A stretch of DNA of 64,000 nucleotides from Roseiarcus sp963794655. GTDB lineage: Bacteria > Pseudomonadota > Alphaproteobacteria > Rhizobiales > Beijerinckiaceae. Made by a program: the position numbers and the translations under genes. Of the stretch, positions 41,632-50,599 are shown piece by piece. Under the pieces are notes generated by a model. That model did not search any database and was not told where the DNA came from. It saw nothing but the letters and a program-made list of their open reading frames with translations. The stretch covers positions 372,001-436,000 of the forward strand of contig CAWCEV010000008.1 of NCBI GenBank assembly GCA_963794655.1, read 5' to 3'. Numbering within the stretch: position 1 is the stretch's first letter; every line of letters starts with the position of its first letter.

Positions 41632-42011
41632 CCGCAAGATGCGCATTCTCGTCGTGGACGACGCGAACCTCGTCCGGCTTTACTACCGGCAGATCCTGGA
41701 AGAGGCCGGATTTGAAGTCGAAGAGGCGCTGAACGGCCTCGAAGCGCTCGAGAGGCTGCTCGTAAGCCCCGCGGACGCGTTGATCGTCGACATCAACATG
41801 CCGCGGATGGACGGCGTCACCTTTCTCAGCGCGCTGAGGCGCCAGGCCCTGCCGCTCTCTTCAATTCCGGCGCTCGTCACCAGCACCGAGTTCGAGCGCC
41901 GGCGACATCGAAGCGGCGCGCGCCGGGGGCGCGAATTTCTACTGCCCCAAGCCGGTCAGCCGCGAAGATCTCGTGCGCGCCATGGCGATGTTTTGTGGGC
42001 TGCCGCGATGA
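41624..42011 (+). pseudogene. cheY: CheY-like response regulator, frame disrupted
   Basis: Receiver domain: MRILVVDDANLVRLYYRQI, phospho-Asp in ALIVDINMPRMDG and Thr in ALVTSTE. Here the frame breaks. In the given frame the continuation is Arg-rich and runs into cheA; one T less at 41891-41892 (GAGTTCGA to GAGTCGA) gives AGDIEAARAGGANFYCPKPV, which restores the conserved Lys of the active site and ends with stop TGA 42009-42011, overlapping cheA as ATGA. The intact product would be about 128 residues. Either a read error or a mutation creating a CheY-CheA fusion frame. Confidence 0.85.
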
Positions 42012-43900
42012 ACGAATTCCTCGAACAGTTCCTGGTGGAGGCGCGCGAGCTCGTCGAGCAGGCCACGGCCGACCTGCTGGCGCTGGAACGCGATCCGCAA
42101 GATCGGGAGAGCCTCGATGGTTCTTTCCGTGCGTTTCATACGCTGAAAGGGGGCGCGGGCATCGTTGACTTCGCAGCGATGGGACGCGCGATGCATGCCG
42201 CCGAGGATGTCCTCTCGACGGTTCGCAGCGGCGACCGTCCGGTCACCGCCGCCACTATCGACGATTGTCTTGCCTGTCTTGACCAGGTCGTTCGCTGGCT
42301 CGACGCCATCGAGGAGAGCGGCGAGCTTCCGAGCGGAACGGACGCAGCCGCGGATCGTCTTGCGGCCCGCTTGGCTGGCGGCGAAGCGACGATCGAGGCC
42401 GCGAAAGCGGAGGCGCCCGCCCTTGCGATGGAGGCAAAGCCTTCTAACGCCGCAGAAGCTATTTTGCGGGAGCAGATCGCACTGCTTGCCGTCCGCGGCG
42501 AAGGGCTGGAGGGCCGGATCGCGTCGGCCGGGCGCGTGGCGGCCAATGTCTTTCGCCATCTCGGGCATGCCGACAGCGCCGAGCGGATCGCCGAAGCCTT
42601 GGCGGACAGCCTCGCCAGCCTCGATTCGAGCAGGCTCTCGCTCGCCATTGAAAACGCGATCGAAGGTTCGGGGGACGGTCGGGCGCCGGATCCGACCGTG
42701 GCCGCCCCTGTTCGCACCGACCCTCTTTCCCGCTCGCTGCGTGTCGACGCCGAACGCGTGGACGCGCTCGTGAGCCTCACCGGAGAACTGACCGTTGCGA
42801 AGAACGCCATCGGTCATCTCGCGATGCTCGCGCAGGCGGCCGACAATCCGCTCTCGGACTCCATCGTGAGCGAGCATGGCAGGCTCGATCGCTTGATCGA
42901 CGGCCTGCAAAGAGCGGTGCTTGAACTCCGGATCCTGCCGCTGCGCCGGGTGTTTCAGAGGTTCTCGCGCCTTGTGCGGGAAATGTCGGAGGCGCTTGCC
43001 AAGCCCGTGCGGCTCGTCATCGAGGGCGAGGAGACCCAGGCCGACAAGGCGATCGTCGAGATGCTGTTCGAGCCGTTGCTGCATGTCGTGCGCAACGCGA
43101 TCGATCACGGGGTCGAGCCCGGCGCGGAGCGCGGTGCCGCCGGGAAATCGGCGATCGCCACGATCTTCCTGCGCGCGCGGCGCGAGGGCGAGCATGTCCT
43201 GGTCGAGGTTGAGGACGATGGTCGGGGGATCGAGACCGACCGTATCCGCCGTGTCGCCGTCGAGCGCGGTTTGGCGACAGCGGAAACCGTCGCCGGCATG
43301 GATGACGAGGCCGCGCTCGACCTTATCTTTGTGCCCGGCTTTTCGACGGCCCCCGACGTCACCGACCTGTCGGGCCGGGGCGTGGGCATGGACGCGGTGC
43401 GCACGTCGATCGAACGCCTGGGAGGCAGGGTCCGGCTCGAGACGCGTCCGGGCGCCGGCAGCATTGTGCGCTTCGTGCTTCCCTTCAGTGTGATGATGAC
43501 GCGGGTGATGACGGTCGAGGCGGGCGGCCAATGGTTCGGAATCCCGCTGGACGCCGTCATGGAGACAATTCGCATCAGCCGCGAGGAAATTCGATCCATC
43601 GGGCAGGCCCAGGCGTTCGTGTCGCGCAATCGGACCGTCCCCCTCATAGGGCTGGCCGCGGCCCTCGGATTGGGCAAGATGGAACAGAACCCGGACCCGA
43701 CCGTTGTCGTAGCGTCGAGCTCGGGCGTGGTGGGGGGTCTCGAAGTTGACAGGCTCGGCGCGCGTATGGACGTTATGCTAAAACCAACCGAAGGGCTACT
43801 CTCCGGAATTCCGGCAATAGCCGGGACGACTATGCTCGGCGACGGTCAAGTGCTGCTCGTTCTTGACGTCAAGGAGCTGTTTACGCTCACAAATCCTTAG
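42008..43900 (+). CDS. cheA: Chemotaxis histidine kinase CheA
   Basis: 630 residues. P1/Hpt with phospho-His44 in FRAFHTLKGGAGI; no clear P2; dimerisation P3 near VDALVSLTGELTVAKNAIG; HATPase with N box LHVVRNAIDHGVEPG, G1 VEDDGRGIETDRI and G2 GRGVGMDAV; CheW-like P5 at the end (VEAGGQWFGIPLDAVMETI). It autophosphorylates under receptor-CheW control. As sequenced the frame is continuous with the upstream cheY because of the indel there, but ATG 42008 is the natural start. Confidence 0.95.
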   Translation: MNEFLEQFLVEARELVEQATADLLALERDPQDRESLDGSFRAFHTLKGGAGIVDFAAMGRAMHAAEDVLSTVRSGDRPVTAATIDDCLACLDQVVRWLDAIEESGELPSGTDAAADRLAARLAGGEATIEAAKAEAPALAMEAKPSNAAEAILREQIALLAVRGEGLEGRIASAGRVAANVFRHLGHADSAERIAEALADSLASLDSSRLSLAIENAIEGSGDGRAPDPTVAAPVRTDPLSRSLRVDAERVDALVSLTGELTVAKNAIGHLAMLAQAADNPLSDSIVSEHGRLDRLIDGLQRAVLELRILPLRRVFQRFSRLVREMSEALAKPVRLVIEGEETQADKAIVEMLFEPLLHVVRNAIDHGVEPGAERGAAGKSAIATIFLRARREGEHVLVEVEDDGRGIETDRIRRVAVERGLATAETVAGMDDEAALDLIFVPGFSTAPDVTDLSGRGVGMDAVRTSIERLGGRVRLETRPGAGSIVRFVLPFSVMMTRVMTVEAGGQWFGIPLDAVMETIRISREEIRSIGQAQAFVSRNRTVPLIGLAAALGLGKMEQNPDPTVVVASSSGVVGGLEVDRLGARMDVMLKPTEGLLSGIPAIAGTTMLGDGQVLLVLDVKELFTLTNP

Positions 43901-43940
43901 TTGACTGTCCGTTCTAAGCTCGCTCTTCAGATGAGGTTTC

Positions 43941-44327
43941 ATGGCCGTTAAAATTCTCCTGGTTGACGACAGCAAGTTGGCGCGCATGGCGGTCAGCAAG
44001 ATGTTGGCAGGCCTTTGTCCAGACTGGATCCGTGTTGAGGCGGCGAACGCCGACGAGGCGCTCGCGGCGCTCGAAGAGCAAAAGCCGGACGTCGCCGTGC
44101 TGGATTTCAACATGCCCGGTCGAGACGGCCTGGATCTTGCGGCCCAGCTGAGGCGGCTGCGCCCTGCGATGCCGGTCGCGCTGATCTCCGCAAACCACCA
44201 GCAGGAAATCATCGACCGGTCGAACGCGGTCGGCGCCACCTTCCTTTTCAAACCGCTCACCGAGCGCCCGCTCAGGGATTTCGTCGAGGGAGCAGAGCGG
44301 CAGATCCGCGCCGCGCGCCATGAGTGA
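43941..44327 (+). CDS. CheY-like response regulator
   Basis: 128-residue single receiver: KILLVDDSKLARMAVSKML (acid pocket), phospho-Asp in VAVLDFNMPGRDG, Ser in ALISANH and Lys in FLFKPLTERP. No output domain. Second CheY of the operon; with CheC encoded next it may be the branch that is dephosphorylated. Overlaps the cheC start by 8 nt. Confidence 0.94.
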   Translation: MAVKILLVDDSKLARMAVSKMLAGLCPDWIRVEAANADEALAALEEQKPDVAVLDFNMPGRDGLDLAAQLRRLRPAMPVALISANHQQEIIDRSNAVGATFLFKPLTERPLRDFVEGAERQIRAARHE

Positions 44328-44976
44328 AGCCGCGCCGACGACGCTGAACGAGCTTGAGCTCGACGCGCTGACCGAGCTCGTGAACCTGGGCGTCAGCAGG
44401 GCGGCGCTCAGCCTGAGGGAAATGGTCGGCGAACAAGTCCTGCTGTCCGTGCCGAGCGTAGACCTGCTTGCGCGCCAGCGGGCGATCGAGACCCTGGGAA
44501 GGAACGAGCCCAAAAAGCTTGTCGCTGTGCATCAGGTGTTCGAAGGCGACATTCACGGTCGCGCGCTGCTCATATTTCCCGAGACCCGCAGCCTCGAACT
44601 GGTGCGCGCCGTGACCAGCGGGAACCTCCCGCTCGAGGACATCCTCGAACTCGAGCACGAAGCGCTGGCCGAGACCGGCAATATCATCCTGAACGGCTGC
44701 CTCGCCACCATCGCCAATCTATTGCAGCGGACCTTGATGATATCCTTGCCTGAAATCCTGCGCGGCGACAGCGCCGCGCTGTTCAACCTGCCGCCGCCCC
44801 CGCATGCCGGCGATTTCGTTCTCTTCGTCTACATCAACTTCTCCATTCGCAAGCGCGATCTGCAGGGTTACATCGCGCTCTTGATGGATTTGCCCTCGCT
44901 CGAATCTCTCAAGGTTTTGCTGGACGAATTCATCGCACGGACGGCGGGCGAAGCTCCGCTGCCCCCGAATGCTTGA
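44320..44976 (+). CDS. cheC: CheC-type CheY-P phosphatase
   Basis: 218 residues of the CheC/CheX/FliY family. Both active-site helices are visible: DALTELVNLGVSRAAL fits D-x3-E-x2-N and EALAETGNIILN gives E-x3-E-x2-N. CheC removes phosphate from CheY-P and in some species partners with CheD; no cheD is seen in this window. CheC is less common in alphaproteobacteria than CheZ or phosphate-sink CheYs, so its presence helps class this system. Confidence 0.88.
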   Translation: MSEAAPTTLNELELDALTELVNLGVSRAALSLREMVGEQVLLSVPSVDLLARQRAIETLGRNEPKKLVAVHQVFEGDIHGRALLIFPETRSLELVRAVTSGNLPLEDILELEHEALAETGNIILNGCLATIANLLQRTLMISLPEILRGDSAALFNLPPPPHAGDFVLFVYINFSIRKRDLQGYIALLMDLPSLESLKVLLDEFIARTAGEAPLPPNA

Positions 44977-47344
44977 TACGGCCCAAAAAGATCTGGCGTG
45001 GATGCTGTTCGATGCGGTCGACTTGGGCGTCGCGCTTCTCGCCCCCGACCGCCGGGTCGTTGCGTGGAACACATGGCTTGCGTTCGCAACGAACATCCCG
45101 CGCGAGGCCGCGATCGGCCGCCGGTTCGAGGATCTGTTCCCGAAAGGCAGCGTCCGGCACGTTTCCCTCGCCGTCACGGCTTCGTTGGAATCGGGCACCT
45201 CGCGTCTCCTGAGCCAGTCGCTGCACCCCGCGCTTCTGCCGCTGAAAACGCACTCGGGGCAGGAGATGATCCACGAGGCGACGGTTCGCGCGGTCGATTA
45301 TCCGCCGACCCGATATTGCCTGATCCAGGTTTTCGACGTGTCGGTGGCGGTCAAACGCGAACGCCTGCTGCGCGAGCGGCAAAACGCGCGCTACGACGCC
45401 GTCGTCGACAGCGCGCCTGACGTCATCATTACGCTCGACGACGAAGACATCATTCAATTCGCGAATCCGGCGGCCGACCGGCAGTTCGGCTATCCGCCGA
45501 AAGAACTGATCGGCCAGCCGGCCTCGCTGCTTTTCGAGGATCGCGCCGGATGGAACGAGACCCGACGCGCGGCCCTCGACGGCGATACTGTCCGCCAGCC
45601 GGTCGAAGTGATGGCTCGGCGCAAGGACGGATCGTCGACTTACCTTGAGGTGTCGCTTTCGCGCTGGGTCAGCCAGTCGCGCGTTCTCATCACCGCGATT
45701 CTTCGTGACGTGAACGAACGGCGCGTGGCGCAGGAAATCCTTCGAAACAGCGAGGCGCAATTTCGCGCTCTCGCGCAGACCATGCCGAACCATATCTGGA
45801 CGGCGCGACCCGACGGCCAGCTCGAATGGTTCAACGCGCGCGCCTATGAATACAGCGGCATGAAGCCGGGAACGCTTGACGCCGAAATGTGGAACAGCCG
45901 CATTCACCCCGACGACAGGGCGGCGGTCGCTGAACTTTGGCGCGCCGCGCTGGCGACGGAGGCGCCCTATGAAGCGCAATTTCGCATCCGGGACGCGAAC
46001 GGCGCTTACCGTTGGCACCTTTCGCGCGCGTTTCCCACCCGAGGACCGCTTGACGCCATCGTGCGCTGGGTCGGCAGCAACACCGATATCGAGGATCAAA
46101 AAGTCGCCGCGCAAGCCTTGGCGGACATCAACGCGACGCTTGAAGAGCGGGTGTCTCAACGCACAAGCCAGCTGATGCAGGCCGAGGAAGCGCTACGCCA
46201 AAGCCAGAAGATGGAAGCGGTGGGCCAGCTCACCGGAGGCATCGCCCACGACTTCAATAATCTTCTGCAGGGAATTGTCGGCGCTCTCGATATCGTCAAG
46301 AGGCGCATTGCCGCAGGCCGGATCGGCGATCTCGACCGGTTCTTGAACGGCGCTCTGGATTCGGCCAATCGCGCTGCGACCTTGACCCATCGTCTGCTCG
46401 CGTTCTCGCGACGCCAACCGGTCGACCCTCGCCCCCTCGCTCTCAACCAGCTGATCGGGACCGTGGAAGAATTGCTGCGCCGGTCGCTTGGCGAGAACAT
46501 CGCTCTGCGCGTCGCTCCAGGCAACGATCTTTGGGTCGTCAGATGCGACGGGAACCAGCTCGAAAACGCGCTCCTCAATCTCGCGATCAATGCGCGCGAC
46601 GCTATGCCGAGCGGGGGTACGGTGACGATAGAGACGGCAAATGTCGTATTCGATGAGCGCCAGGCGCGCCAGCGCGATGTGAGCGCAGGCGACTATGTCC
46701 GCCTGTCCGTGAGCGACACCGGCGTCGGGATGCCGCCGAGCGTCAAGGCGCGAGCCTTCGACCCGTTCTATACCACCAAGCCCATCGGCAAGGGCACGGG
46801 GCTTGGGCTATCGATGATCTATGGGTTCGTGCGGCAGTCCGATGGCTCCGTGCTGATCGACAGCGAACCCGGGAAAGGGACTTCGATCGAGATTTGTCTG
46901 CCGCGTTATAAAGGCGACGCGATCGAAGCGCCCGCCGAGGAGTTTTCGGGAGACAATCGCGCTGAGGCCAACGAAGTTGTCCTTGTGGTCGAGGACGAGG
47001 CTGTCGTCCGCCTCCTTGTCGTCGAGACCCTCGACGATCTGGGCTATCAGGCGCTCGAGACGGCCGATAGCGCCGCTGCGCTGCGCATCCTGCAATCGTC
47101 GCAGCGTGTCGACCTTCTCGTAAGCGACATCGGCCTGCCGGGTCTGAACGGGCGCCAACTTGCCGACGCCGCCCGCGTCACACGTCCTGGGCTGAAGGTC
47201 CTGTTCGTGACGGGCTATGCCGAGAACGCGGCGGGAAGCGGGTTCCTGGAGGCGGGGATGGAGATTGTCGCCAAGCCCTTCACCATGGACGTGCTCGGTC
47301 GTAAAATCCGCGAGATGATCGAGGGTCCTCGGGTGAGCCGTTAG
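44969..47344 (+). CDS. PAS-containing hybrid histidine kinase
   Basis: 791 residues, no membrane segment. Three PAS-like regions (about 8-125, 140-260 and 265-385; the third ends in the PAC-type block VRWVGSNTDIEDQK), a coiled coil, HisKA with phospho-His427 in GGIAHDFNNLLQGI, HATPase with N box NALLNLAINARDAMPSG and G boxes SDTGVGMP and GKGTGLGLSMIYGFV, and a C-terminal receiver with Asp in LLVSDIGLPGLNG and Lys in IVAKPFT. It overlaps cheC by 8 nt, so it is the last gene of the chemosensory operon and may feed another signal into it. Confidence 0.93.
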   Translation: MLDTAQKDLAWMLFDAVDLGVALLAPDRRVVAWNTWLAFATNIPREAAIGRRFEDLFPKGSVRHVSLAVTASLESGTSRLLSQSLHPALLPLKTHSGQEMIHEATVRAVDYPPTRYCLIQVFDVSVAVKRERLLRERQNARYDAVVDSAPDVIITLDDEDIIQFANPAADRQFGYPPKELIGQPASLLFEDRAGWNETRRAALDGDTVRQPVEVMARRKDGSSTYLEVSLSRWVSQSRVLITAILRDVNERRVAQEILRNSEAQFRALAQTMPNHIWTARPDGQLEWFNARAYEYSGMKPGTLDAEMWNSRIHPDDRAAVAELWRAALATEAPYEAQFRIRDANGAYRWHLSRAFPTRGPLDAIVRWVGSNTDIEDQKVAAQALADINATLEERVSQRTSQLMQAEEALRQSQKMEAVGQLTGGIAHDFNNLLQGIVGALDIVKRRIAAGRIGDLDRFLNGALDSANRAATLTHRLLAFSRRQPVDPRPLALNQLIGTVEELLRRSLGENIALRVAPGNDLWVVRCDGNQLENALLNLAINARDAMPSGGTVTIETANVVFDERQARQRDVSAGDYVRLSVSDTGVGMPPSVKARAFDPFYTTKPIGKGTGLGLSMIYGFVRQSDGSVLIDSEPGKGTSIEICLPRYKGDAIEAPAEEFSGDNRAEANEVVLVVEDEAVVRLLVVETLDDLGYQALETADSAAALRILQSSQRVDLLVSDIGLPGLNGRQLADAARVTRPGLKVLFVTGYAENAAGSGFLEAGMEIVAKPFTMDVLGRKIREMIEGPRVSR

Positions 47345-47393
47345 GGGAAAGCCGATCCCACGACTGCGGGCCCGAAAAAACCTTCCGTCGTCG

Positions 47394-47418
47394 GGAACAA
47401 AATCCTGGGAGGGCGGTT
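47394..47418 (+). promoter_or_regulatory. Candidate EcfG promoter (variant) upstream of phyR
   Basis: GGAAC (47394-47398), 16-bp spacer, GGTT (47415-47418). The consensus for the alphaproteobacterial general stress sigma factor is GGAAC-N16/17-CGTT, so one base differs. The distance to the phyR start is 174 bp, long but possible. Confidence 0.45.
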
Positions 47419-47591
47419 AGAGGTGGGTGTGAACGCGGTTCAATTTGTCCCTCATAGCGCTGCAGACGAGTTGCCCCCCTCAGTGGGCCTGTGCCAGAGA
47501 CCCCCCTCACGGCTCCGGTCGCGAGTCCGAGCGCCATTGCGTGTCGCCCGGATCATCGCCATTTTGACGTCCGATTATGAGGAGGAACAAT

Positions 47592-48404
47592 ATGTCGATC
47601 TCTGACGCGGTTGCGCCGCACATAGCCTTCCTGCGCCGGTTCGCGCGCGCACTGAGCGGGACCCAGGCCGCCGGCGACGCTTATGTGGCGGCCACGCTTG
47701 AGGCGATTCTGGCCGACCCGGATTGTTTCGACACCGAACTCGATCCAAAAGTCGCGCTCTATAAGCTGTTCCTGCGTGGCTGGCGCAACGTGCCGACCAA
47801 TAGTCACGTCGACGTTCCGGCCTTCGGCGACGAAGCCTCGGCGGACAGAAATCTAGCGGCAATCTCGGTTGAGCCCCGCATCGCCTTTCTTCTGAGCGCG
47901 GTCGAATCTTTCACTCCAAGAGAGATCGCTCAAACGCTCGATTGCAGCGAAGCAGAAGCGTCCAACCTTATCGACCGGGCGGGACACGAGATTTCCGAAC
48001 AGATCCGCACCTCGGTTCTGATCATCGAGGATGAGCCCCTCATCGCCCTCGACATCCAGACGCTGGTCGAACAATTGGGGCACGACGTTACGACAATCGC
48101 CCGGACCCATGCGGAGGCCGTGCGAGCGGCGCTCAAGCGCCGGCCTGGACTTATCCTGGCCGACATCCAACTTGCCGACGGCAGTTCGGGGCTCGAGGCA
48201 GTCAATGAGATCCTGGGATTACAGGAAGTCCCAGTGATTTTCATCACCGCCTTTCCTGAGCGTTTCCTCACCGGGCAGGCGCCTGAGCCGGCGTTCCTCA
48301 TCACCAAGCCGTTCAGCGCGGATTCGGTCAAGGCCGTGGTCAGCCAGGCCCTTTTCTTCGACCGAAAGTCCCAAAGGACCATGGCGAAGGCGGGAACCAG
48401 CTAA
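47592..48404 (+). CDS. phyR: General stress response regulator PhyR
   Basis: 270 residues. Residues 1-130 are the sigma-like domain that mimics EcfG (IAFLRRFARALSGTQAAGDA, REIAQTLDCSEAEASNLIDR); residues about 137-255 are the receiver (TSVLIIEDEPLIALDIQTL, phospho-Asp191 in LILADIQLADG, Thr in VIFITAFPE, Lys in FLITKPFS). When phosphorylated it binds the anti-sigma factor NepR and frees EcfG. ATG 47592 has GAGGAGGAAC upstream. It is about 6.5 kb from nepR-ecfG rather than beside it. Confidence 0.95.
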   Translation: MSISDAVAPHIAFLRRFARALSGTQAAGDAYVAATLEAILADPDCFDTELDPKVALYKLFLRGWRNVPTNSHVDVPAFGDEASADRNLAAISVEPRIAFLLSAVESFTPREIAQTLDCSEAEASNLIDRAGHEISEQIRTSVLIIEDEPLIALDIQTLVEQLGHDVTTIARTHAEAVRAALKRRPGLILADIQLADGSSGLEAVNEILGLQEVPVIFITAFPERFLTGQAPEPAFLITKPFSADSVKAVVSQALFFDRKSQRTMAKAGTS

Positions 48405-48467
48405 CCGAAACCAGGGCCCAGCCTGTTCCACGCGAGGGGAGCCCCGCCTAACATTCTCCGTGGACGC

Positions 48468-48492
48468 GGAACCTTCGCTTCCGCGATGCGTT
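48468..48492 (+). promoter_or_regulatory. EcfG-type promoter
   Basis: Exact GGAAC (48468-48472), 16-bp spacer, CGTT (48489-48492), 38 bp before the start of an 88-residue hypothetical gene. Full match to the general stress promoter consensus. Confidence 0.75.
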
Positions 48493-48529
48493 TAAGGCTT
48501 CTGAAATAACAGCTAACCCGAGGAAGCCC

Positions 48530-48796
48530 GTGCCCTATTACGAATTCTGCCTGATCGGCGGAGATGGCGCGAGGCTGCGACGTGAGCGTCACATGGCGTC
48601 TGATCTCGAGACGGTATGGGGTCAGGTATTTCGTATGGCGGAGGTAGCGAGCGAAGGGGGTAGGCAAATCCAGGTCCTGGACGACCAGGGAGGGATCGTA
48701 ATCGGGATAGGGGCCAAAGCGGCAACGCTTTCCGCTCAGCGCTTTCGAGTGCGCCGACCGGTGACGGGCCCAGAGACCGCCGCACGTCCGGATTGA
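48530..48796 (+). CDS. Small stress-regulated hypothetical protein
   Basis: 88 residues, start MPYYEFCLIGGDGARLRRER, then a helical part (ASDLETVWGQVFRMAEVASE). The N terminus resembles the short DUF6894-type proteins of alphaproteobacteria (MPxYxFxxxxGDG pattern), but the match is loose. The exact EcfG promoter 38 bp upstream places it in the general stress regulon. No function recognised. Confidence 0.7.
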   Translation: MPYYEFCLIGGDGARLRRERHMASDLETVWGQVFRMAEVASEGGRQIQVLDDQGGIVIGIGAKAATLSAQRFRVRRPVTGPETAARPD

Positions 48797-48989
48797 CGCC
48801 GCAGGCGGCCTATGGGTCCAAGCATTGGAACGTATCGTCGGCTGGCAAACCAGATCACGCGTAACTTGGGATCGATATTGTGGCTCGGCGAATCGCGTCG
48901 GCGCGTTGTGGATGGACGGGCTCCCGGGAGGGTTTCCGCAGGAGGAGGCTTTCACTCTTCCTAAGGTTTTTCCGGACAAAATTGGCGTC

Positions 48990-50483
48990 ATGGTCAAGTC
49001 CCGTTCGCTGAGCTGGCGTTTGGGCCTCCTGACGCTTGTCGTGATCCTCCCGCTTGTCGTGGGCGGCATTTCTGCGGCGCCGGCGTCGTTTCTCGATTCG
49101 ATGGGCCACGCGCCCGCATCGAATGGCGGTCATAGTCTAATCAGCGGACAAAAGATCCCATTCGTCTATGTTTCCGACAATTCGACCGTCGGCCCCACTG
49201 CGGGCGCAAGCAAGCCCGCGCCCCTGCCGGGCGCCTTTCTGCTCACGTCGATCCTTGCGGCGCTGGCGATAACGGGCAGCCTCGTTTTTTCCTATCTGAA
49301 CAGCCGAACGCTGGCGCGGAAGAGGCGCGAATTGGCTTCCAGGACCGAGAACTTACGCGGCGCCGCGCCATCCGCCGCCGCGCAGGCCGGCGTCCGCGAG
49401 TTCCAGCGCCTCGGCGGCGTGCCGGCGAGAACTTCCAAACTCCGCTCTATGCGGTCAGATCGCCGGCTTGACGCCGACCGGGACCTGCACACGAGCGAAG
49501 ACCACTTCAGGCTTCTGTCCGACAGCCTGCCGCAGCTGGTTTGGACGGCGCGCCCTGACGGCCGCATCGATTATACGAGCGCGCGCCGCGAGAAGTACGC
49601 AGCGATCGGACGGACGGATTGGGAAGGAATCATCCATCCCGACGATCGGCGGGCGACGGCGGAGGCGTGGCTTCGGGCGAGCGAGACTGGGCTTCCCTAT
49701 GAAATGGAGCACCGCCTGTTTGCGGTCGGAAAAGGATACGCGTGGCACCTCAGTCGGGCGTCGCCCCTGCTTGACGCAAAAGGAAAGGTCGTGAGGTGGT
49801 ACGGCACGACCACCGATATCGACGATCAAAAACAGCGGGAGGAGAACATCCGGGACCTCCTGACGGAGGTCAATCATCGCTCGCGCAATCTGCTTGCCGT
49901 GGCCCAGGCCATTGCCCGCTGCGGCGTCTCGACCGCGACGACGATCCAGGAGTTCGAACAACGATATTCGGAGCGGCTGATCGGACTGGGAACCAGTCAG
50001 GATTTGCTGACCGAGCGGAATTGGCGCGGCGTCCAACTTGAGGCCCTTGTGGGGGCGCAAGTGGTGATTCCCATGGACGGGCGCGAAAAGCGCTTCTCAA
50101 GCGAGGGGCCGCCGGTCCTTCTGAGCCCGAATGCGACTCAGACGCTCGGACTGGCGCTGCATGAACTTTGCAGCAACGCGCTCAAGCATGGCGCGCTCTC
50201 GAACGATCGCGGGAGTGTCTCCCTTCTTTGGCGGGTCGATGAAAGCGTGCGGGAGCCCAACTTCGAGATCGAGTGGCGCGAGCGCGGCGGACCGCAAGTG
50301 AGCGCCGCGCGGACGTCCGGATTTGGCTTCATTGTGCTGGAGCGTCTGACGGCGGCCGGTCTCAACGCGTCCTCGACCCTGAGCCTCGACGTCGAAGGCC
50401 TGACATGGCGGCTGATTGCGCCGTTGAGCGAGATCGTGAAGACTGGAGCAGGCGAGCTTCCCTCCCCAAACCCCGCAGGATGA
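48990..50483 (+). CDS. Membrane HWE-family histidine kinase with PAS domain
   Basis: 497 residues. Two membrane segments (LGLLTLVVILPLVVGGISA and LLTSILAALAITGSLVFSYL) enclose a short periplasmic loop; a PAS domain follows (HFRLLSDSLPQLVWTARPDG to WYGTTTDIDDQ). The kinase core is of the HWE type: phospho-His in EVNHRSRNLLAVAQAI, N box LHELCSNALKHGAL and the WxE motif in EIEWRERGGP. HWE and HisKA_2 kinases are the usual activators of PhyR, encoded just upstream. ATG 48990 precedes the first membrane helix; a longer frame from 48825 is possible. Confidence 0.88.
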   Translation: MVKSRSLSWRLGLLTLVVILPLVVGGISAAPASFLDSMGHAPASNGGHSLISGQKIPFVYVSDNSTVGPTAGASKPAPLPGAFLLTSILAALAITGSLVFSYLNSRTLARKRRELASRTENLRGAAPSAAAQAGVREFQRLGGVPARTSKLRSMRSDRRLDADRDLHTSEDHFRLLSDSLPQLVWTARPDGRIDYTSARREKYAAIGRTDWEGIIHPDDRRATAEAWLRASETGLPYEMEHRLFAVGKGYAWHLSRASPLLDAKGKVVRWYGTTTDIDDQKQREENIRDLLTEVNHRSRNLLAVAQAIARCGVSTATTIQEFEQRYSERLIGLGTSQDLLTERNWRGVQLEALVGAQVVIPMDGREKRFSSEGPPVLLSPNATQTLGLALHELCSNALKHGALSNDRGSVSLLWRVDESVREPNFEIEWRERGGPQVSAARTSGFGFIVLERLTAAGLNASSTLSLDVEGLTWRLIAPLSEIVKTGAGELPSPNPAG

Positions 50484-50599
50484 CTTGCGGCTGATCGAGC
50501 TTGCTTAAGTCAATTTGCCGCTGGCCGCGCGATAGACTCGCGGCGGGTGCAATCCTAATAGAACCGTGTATCCGGGTCGCTGCGGGCAGAGAGTTGAGG

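Noticed and set aside
41594..43900. A single CheY-CheA fusion protein
   Set aside because: The joining segment is not protein-like and the alternative frame restores a normal CheY end with an ATGA overlap to cheA; treated as a frameshift.
47280..47537. An 85-codon minus-strand frame between the hybrid kinase and phyR
   Set aside because: No start signal or family; overlaps the kinase end; low protein character.
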